The translations under genes were made by a program, and so were the position numbers. Shown here piece by piece: positions 60,909 through 64,000 of a DNA stretch of 64,000 nucleotides. The notes under the pieces are model-generated. The model was not told the DNA's origin and did no database searches. It worked only from the letters and a program-made list of their open reading frames with translations. The DNA comes from Bordetella sp. H567 (GTDB lineage: Bacteria; Pseudomonadota; Gammaproteobacteria; Burkholderiales; Burkholderiaceae_B): contig NZ_CP012334.1 in NCBI RefSeq assembly GCF_001704295.1, positions 310,001 through 374,000 on the forward strand, read 5' to 3'. How positions within the stretch are numbered: the stretch's first letter is position 1; each line of letters begins with the position of its first letter.

Positions 60909-62402
60909 GTGGAAGAGCATATTCATCGTTATGACGTGGTGGTGGTCGGCAAGGGCAACGCGGCGCTGTGCGCGGCGCTGTCCGCACGCGAGCATGGCGT
61001 GCGGGTCGCCATCCTGGAGGCGGCCTCCGAAGACGAATCGGGCGGCAACAGCCGCTTCGCCGGCGGCGTCATGCGCTTCGCCTACGAGTCGGTGGAGGAC
61101 CTGAAGAAAGTCACCGACCTGACCGAGGAGGAAATCGCGACCAGCGATTACTTCACCAACACCACGGACGAATACTTCGACGACCTGTTTCGCCTGACCA
61201 GCTATCGCACCGATCCGCAGTTGTCGGAAATCCTGGTCACGCAAAGCCTGGACGTGATGGTGTGGCTGCGTTCCAAGGGCGCCAAGTTCGTGCCGAACTA
61301 CGGGCGGCAGTCCTCTCTGGTCAACGGCCGGCGCAAGTTCTTCGGCCGCCTGCCCATCGAAGTGTCGGGCGGGGGCGCGGGCCTGGTGCAGTTCCTGGAC
61401 AAGGCGGCCAGGAACGCGGGCATCGACGTGCACTACAAGACGCGCGCCAAGTCGCTGATCACGGAGGGCGACCGGGTCACCGGCATCCGCGGGACCCAGG
61501 ACGGCCAGCCCGTCGTGTTCGAAGCCAAATCGGTGGTCCTGGCCTGCGGCGGGTTCGAAGGCAATCCGGAGATGCGCGCCCGCTACTTGGGGCCGGGGTG
61601 GGAACTGGCCAAGGTGCGAGGCTCGCGCTTCAACCAGGGCGACGGGCTGCGCATGGCGCTGGAAGCCGGCGCCGCTGCCCACGGCAACTGGTCGGGCTGC
61701 CACGCGACCGGCTGGGACCTGAACGCGCCGGAGTTCGGCGACGTCAACGTCGGCGACCAGTTCCAGAAGCATAGCTACATCTTCGGCCTGCTGATCAATG
61801 CCCATGGCAAGCGCTTCGTCGACGAAGGACTGGATTTCCATTCCTTCACCTACGCCAAGTACGGCGGCGAGGTCCTGAAGCAGCCCGGCCAGTTCGCCTG
61901 GCAGGTGTTCGATTCCAAGGTCACGAACCTGCTGCGCTCGGAATACCGCATCAAGATGATGACCAAGGCCACGGCGGATACGCTGGAAGAGCTGGCGCAG
62001 AAGCTGGAAGGCGTGGATCCGGCCGCCTTCCTGGAGACGGTGAAGTCCTACAACGCGTCGATCCGCAAGGACGTGGCTTTCGATCCGACGATCAAGGACG
62101 GCTTGTCCACCCAAGGCATCGAGCCGCCCAAGTCCAACTGGGCGCAGGCGCTGGATACGCCGCCGTACCACGCCTATGCGACGACCTGCGGCATCACGTT
62201 CACCTTCGGCGGCCTGCGCATCGATCCGGAAAACGGCCAGGTGCTGAACGTTCACCTGAACCCCATGCCGGGCCTGTACTGTGCCGGTGAAATGGTGGGC
62301 GGCCTCTTCTACTTCAACTATCCCAGCGGCACGGGGCTGGTGTCCGGGGCGATCTTCGGGCGCATCGCCGGGCGTGGCGCGGCGGAGGCGGCGCTGGCCT
62401 GA
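60909..62402 (+). CDS. FAD-dependent dehydrogenase, TcuA-like (tricarballylate dehydrogenase)
   Basis: 497 aa flavoprotein of the fumarate reductase/succinate dehydrogenase superfamily: FAD site YDVVVVGKGNAALCAALSAREHG near the N-terminus, GGNSRFAGGVMRFAYES, VVLACGGFEGNPEMR and PMPGLYCAGEMVGGLFYFNYPSG. This is the pattern of TcuA, which oxidises tricarballylate to cis-aconitate; substrates other than tricarballylate are possible. The electron-transfer partner TcuB is not encoded here. Confidence 0.92.
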   Translation: MEEHIHRYDVVVVGKGNAALCAALSAREHGVRVAILEAASEDESGGNSRFAGGVMRFAYESVEDLKKVTDLTEEEIATSDYFTNTTDEYFDDLFRLTSYRTDPQLSEILVTQSLDVMVWLRSKGAKFVPNYGRQSSLVNGRRKFFGRLPIEVSGGGAGLVQFLDKAARNAGIDVHYKTRAKSLITEGDRVTGIRGTQDGQPVVFEAKSVVLACGGFEGNPEMRARYLGPGWELAKVRGSRFNQGDGLRMALEAGAAAHGNWSGCHATGWDLNAPEFGDVNVGDQFQKHSYIFGLLINAHGKRFVDEGLDFHSFTYAKYGGEVLKQPGQFAWQVFDSKVTNLLRSEYRIKMMTKATADTLEELAQKLEGVDPAAFLETVKSYNASIRKDVAFDPTIKDGLSTQGIEPPKSNWAQALDTPPYHAYATTCGITFTFGGLRIDPENGQVLNVHLNPMPGLYCAGEMVGGLFYFNYPSGTGLVSGAIFGRIAGRGAAEAALA

Positions 62403-62445
62403 CGTGGCGGGAGCCTCGCGGCACGGGCGGGCGAGAATGCCGGCA

Positions 62446-62476
62446 CGCCGGCCGGGGATCCCGGCCGGCGGTCTTT
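62446..62476 (+). terminator. GC-rich hairpin after the TcuA-like gene
   Basis: An 11-bp stem (CGCCGGCCGGG / CCCGGCCGGCG) with a three-base loop, 62446-62470, followed by the weak tract GTCTTT. Likely ends the Bug-PrpD-TcuA transcript. Confidence 0.6.
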
Positions 62477-62489
62477 GACGACAGGGAGT

Positions 62490-62532
62490 CGCGGCGGTTC
62501 TAATTGCACGGTATATCCCCTGAACCGTCGCG
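62490..62532 (+). other. Leader hairpin upstream of queC
   Basis: CGCGGCGGTTC (62490-62500) pairs with GAACCGTCGCG (62522-62532), one G-T pair, around a 21-base loop that contains the only AT-rich stretch of the leader. It is about 60 bases before queC. It does not match the preQ1 riboswitch classes I know. Confidence 0.35.
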
Positions 62533-62594
62533 CGCGATTCCCGCGATCGCGCGGCGGTCGGCCGGTGCGCCGGCCTCGATACTTCGGAGTTTCC

Positions 62595-63323
62595 GTGCAA
62601 AACCACGAGCGCCGCGCCCTGGTGCTGTTTTCCGGCGGGCAGGATTCGACAACCTGCCTGGCCTGGGCCCTGGAACGCTATGCCCATGTCGAAACGGTCG
62701 CGTTCGATTACGGCCAGCGCCATCGCATCGAACTCGATGCGCGGCAAAACGTGCTGCGCGAATTGCGGGCCCGCATACCGCGGTGGGCGTCGCGCCTGGG
62801 CGACGACCACCTGCTGGATCTGTCCGTACTCGGGCAGGTAGGCGATACGGCCCTGACCAGCGACCGGCAGATCGAAATGCAGGCCAACGGCCTGCCCAAT
62901 ACCTTCGTGCCGGGCCGCAACCTGCTGTTTCTGACGCTGGCGGCGGCCCTGGGCTATCGCCGGCAGCTGGACGTGCTGGTCGGCGGCATGTGCGAGACGG
63001 ACTTTTCCGGCTATCCCGACTGCCGCGACGATACGATGAAGGCCCAGCAGGTGGCCCTGGCGCTGGGACTGGGCACCCGGGTCACCATCGAAACCCCGCT
63101 GATGTGGCTGGACAAGGCCCAGACCTGGGCCTTGGCGCAGCGGCTGGGCGGTGACGATCTGGTGCGGATCATCATCGACGAAAGCCACACCTGCTATCTG
63201 GGCGAACGCGGCGTCCGCCATGACTGGGGCCATGGCTGCGGCACGTGTCCGGCCTGCGCCCTGCGCAAGGCCGGCTGGGAGCGCTGGGCCGGCGGCCAGG
63301 CCGCGCCGTTGCCGCCGGCGTAG
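62595..63323 (+). CDS. queC: 7-cyano-7-deazaguanine synthase
   Basis: 242 aa ATP-dependent enzyme of queuosine precursor synthesis. PP-loop [20 protein letters not shown] near the start, [16 protein letters not shown], and the C-terminal zinc cluster with Cys residues in [10 protein letters not shown] and [11 protein letters not shown]. The start is GTG at 62595 with GGAG about seven bases upstream; longer frames are not conserved. The other queuosine genes are not in the window. Confidence 0.96.
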   Translation: MQNHERRALVLFSGGQDSTTCLAWALERYAHVETVAFDYGQRHRIELDARQNVLRELRARIPRWASRLGDDHLLDLSVLGQVGDTALTSDRQIEMQANGLPNTFVPGRNLLFLTLAAALGYRRQLDVLVGGMCETDFSGYPDCRDDTMKAQQVALALGLGTRVTIETPLMWLDKAQTWALAQRLGGDDLVRIIIDESHTCYLGERGVRHDWGHGCGTCPACALRKAGWERWAGGQAAPLPPA

Positions 63324-63409
63324 GGCGGCCTGTCCGCAGTCTTGTCACGCTACGCCGGGCGGCGCGGCTGTGCGTCTCGCCTTGGCGGCCCGGCCGCCGA
63401 TGCGCGTAC

Positions 63410-63967
63410 CTATTCCGCGGCCGCGCCGCCCGGCGGGGTCGTATCGCCTTCGCCCAGCGCGCGCTGCATCAGCACCGTATCCCGCCATTCGCCCAGTTTG
63501 TGTCCGACCGACCGCAGCGTCCCGACGGGATGGAAGCCGCAGCGCGCGTGTACCGCCAGCGAAGCCGCGTTGGCGCTGTCGCCCACCACGGCCAGCATCT
63601 GCCTCCATCCCAGCGCCGTGCAGCGCTGGATCAGTTCGGCCAGCAGGCGTCCGCCTATCCCATGGCCCGCCATGCCGGGCTTGACGTAGACGGAATCCTC
63701 GCAGGTATAGCGATACGCCGGGCGGGGCCGGTACAGCGTGGCGTAGGCGTAGCCGGCGATCTGCCCGTCCAGCTCGGCCGCCAGGTAAGGGAGCTTGTGG
63801 GCCAGCACCGCCGCGCGCCGCTGCTGCATTTCCTCCAGGCTGGGCGGCGTCAGCTCGAAAGAGGCCGTGCCATGCAGGACGTGATGACTGTAGATGGCCT
63901 GGATGGCCGCCATGTCGTCGGCCGAGGCGTCGCGGATGATCGGGCCGGAAGAGAGGGTAGGAGGCAT
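63410..63967 (-). CDS. GNAT N-acetyltransferase, phosphinothricin acetyltransferase-like
   Basis: 185 aa. IIRDASADDMAAIQAIYSHHVLHGTASFEL, then AGYAYATLYRPRPAYRYTCEDSVYV and the acetyl-CoA loop GMAGHGIGGRLLAELIQRC; VVGDSANAASLAVHARCGF completes the PAT/MddA pattern. Enzymes of this group acetylate phosphinothricin, methionine sulfone/sulfoximine or similar amino acids. It stands alone and faces queC. Confidence 0.92.
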   Translation of the reverse strand: MPPTLSSGPIIRDASADDMAAIQAIYSHHVLHGTASFELTPPSLEEMQQRRAAVLAHKLPYLAAELDGQIAGYAYATLYRPRPAYRYTCEDSVYVKPGMAGHGIGGRLLAELIQRCTALGWRQMLAVVGDSANAASLAVHARCGFHPVGTLRSVGHKLGEWRDTVLMQRALGEGDTTPPGGAAAE

Positions 63968-64000
63968 TGCGTGAAGACGGCAAAGGGATCGGAAGGGACC

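Noticed and set aside
62403-62594. preQ1 riboswitch before queC
   Set aside because: A GGTTCTA heptamer resembles preQ1-I, but the required stem partner and the A-rich tail are absent.

Overview
The window is GC-rich DNA from a betaproteobacterium, most likely an Alcaligenaceae member close to Bordetella or Achromobacter. The evidence is the gene order (kdsD-kdsC-lptC-lptA-lptB, hpf-ptsN-hprK, rplU-rpmA-obgE-proB, ispB next to tRNA-Pro), a TctC/Bug-type solute receptor, several MmgE/PrpD proteins and CaiB-type CoA transferases. The species is not named here. I see no prophage, insertion sequence, integrase or CRISPR array.

Layout. 1-1.0 kb: the 5' part of an unrecognised gene running off the left edge. 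1.2-4.6 kb: an HxlR-regulated EmrAB-type efflux operon with a paired operator. 4.8-9.8 kb: yajQ, a DUF2127 protein, a sulfate-uptake operon (sbp-cysT-cysW, no cysA) and nudC. 9.8-16.2 kb: a TlpA-like thioredoxin, a BON lipoprotein, a phosphoheptose isomerase, yraN, rsmI, ogt, rlpA and rapZ. 16.4-18.5 kb: two cytochromes c lying between rapZ and hprK. 18.6-25.2 kb: the PTS-Ntr and LPS block (hprK, ptsN, hpf, lptBAC, kdsC, kdsD). 25.4-29.7 kb: purT, an orphan oligopeptide-type binding protein, a strange TACTGC-rich stretch and a small protein with a tidy operator. 29.9-34.5 kb: CoA transferase, 3-hydroxyacyl-CoA dehydrogenase and a Tat-signal PrpD protein. 34.5-39.3 kb: proB, obgE, rpmA, rplU, ispB, tRNA-Pro(CGG). 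39.4-43.9 kb: a YddG-like exporter, a GntR-led TSUP/DUF1634/DoxX operon, and a trans-aconitate methyltransferase. 44-48.4 kb: an operon of acetyltransferase-like protein, MFS exporter, YqcI/YcgG-family putative heme oxygenase and cupin, with a divergent GlxA-type regulator. 48.4-54.7 kb: a NEL-domain E3 ubiquitin ligase (type III effector type), an EEP-family hydrolase, a penicillin-acylase-family enzyme and a small secreted protein. 54.7-62.4 kb: ScoAB CoA transferase, an FCD-GntR regulator, two PrpD proteins, a Bug receptor and a TcuA-like flavoprotein, which look like a carboxylate catabolic locus. 62.6-64 kb: queC and a PAT-type acetyltransferase.

Most striking results. (1) The protein at 48372-50558 carries a short leucine-rich repeat segment and a recognisable NEL catalytic domain with the C-x-D motif (Cys458, Asp460), so it is very probably an injected E3 ubiquitin ligase. 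Upstream lies a HrpL-type box, GGAACA-N16-GCACTCA, and almost the same element (GGAACA-N15-GCACCTA) lies upstream of the unknown gene at the left edge. I infer that both belong to one type III secretion regulon driven by a HrpL/BtrS-like ECF sigma factor. (2) The GNAT-MFS-YqcI/YcgG-cupin operon looks like a small specialised-metabolite pathway that I do not recognise. (3) Several short repeat arrays and dyad operators sit in the intergenic spaces. All functions are read from sequence and family knowledge; no search was run.
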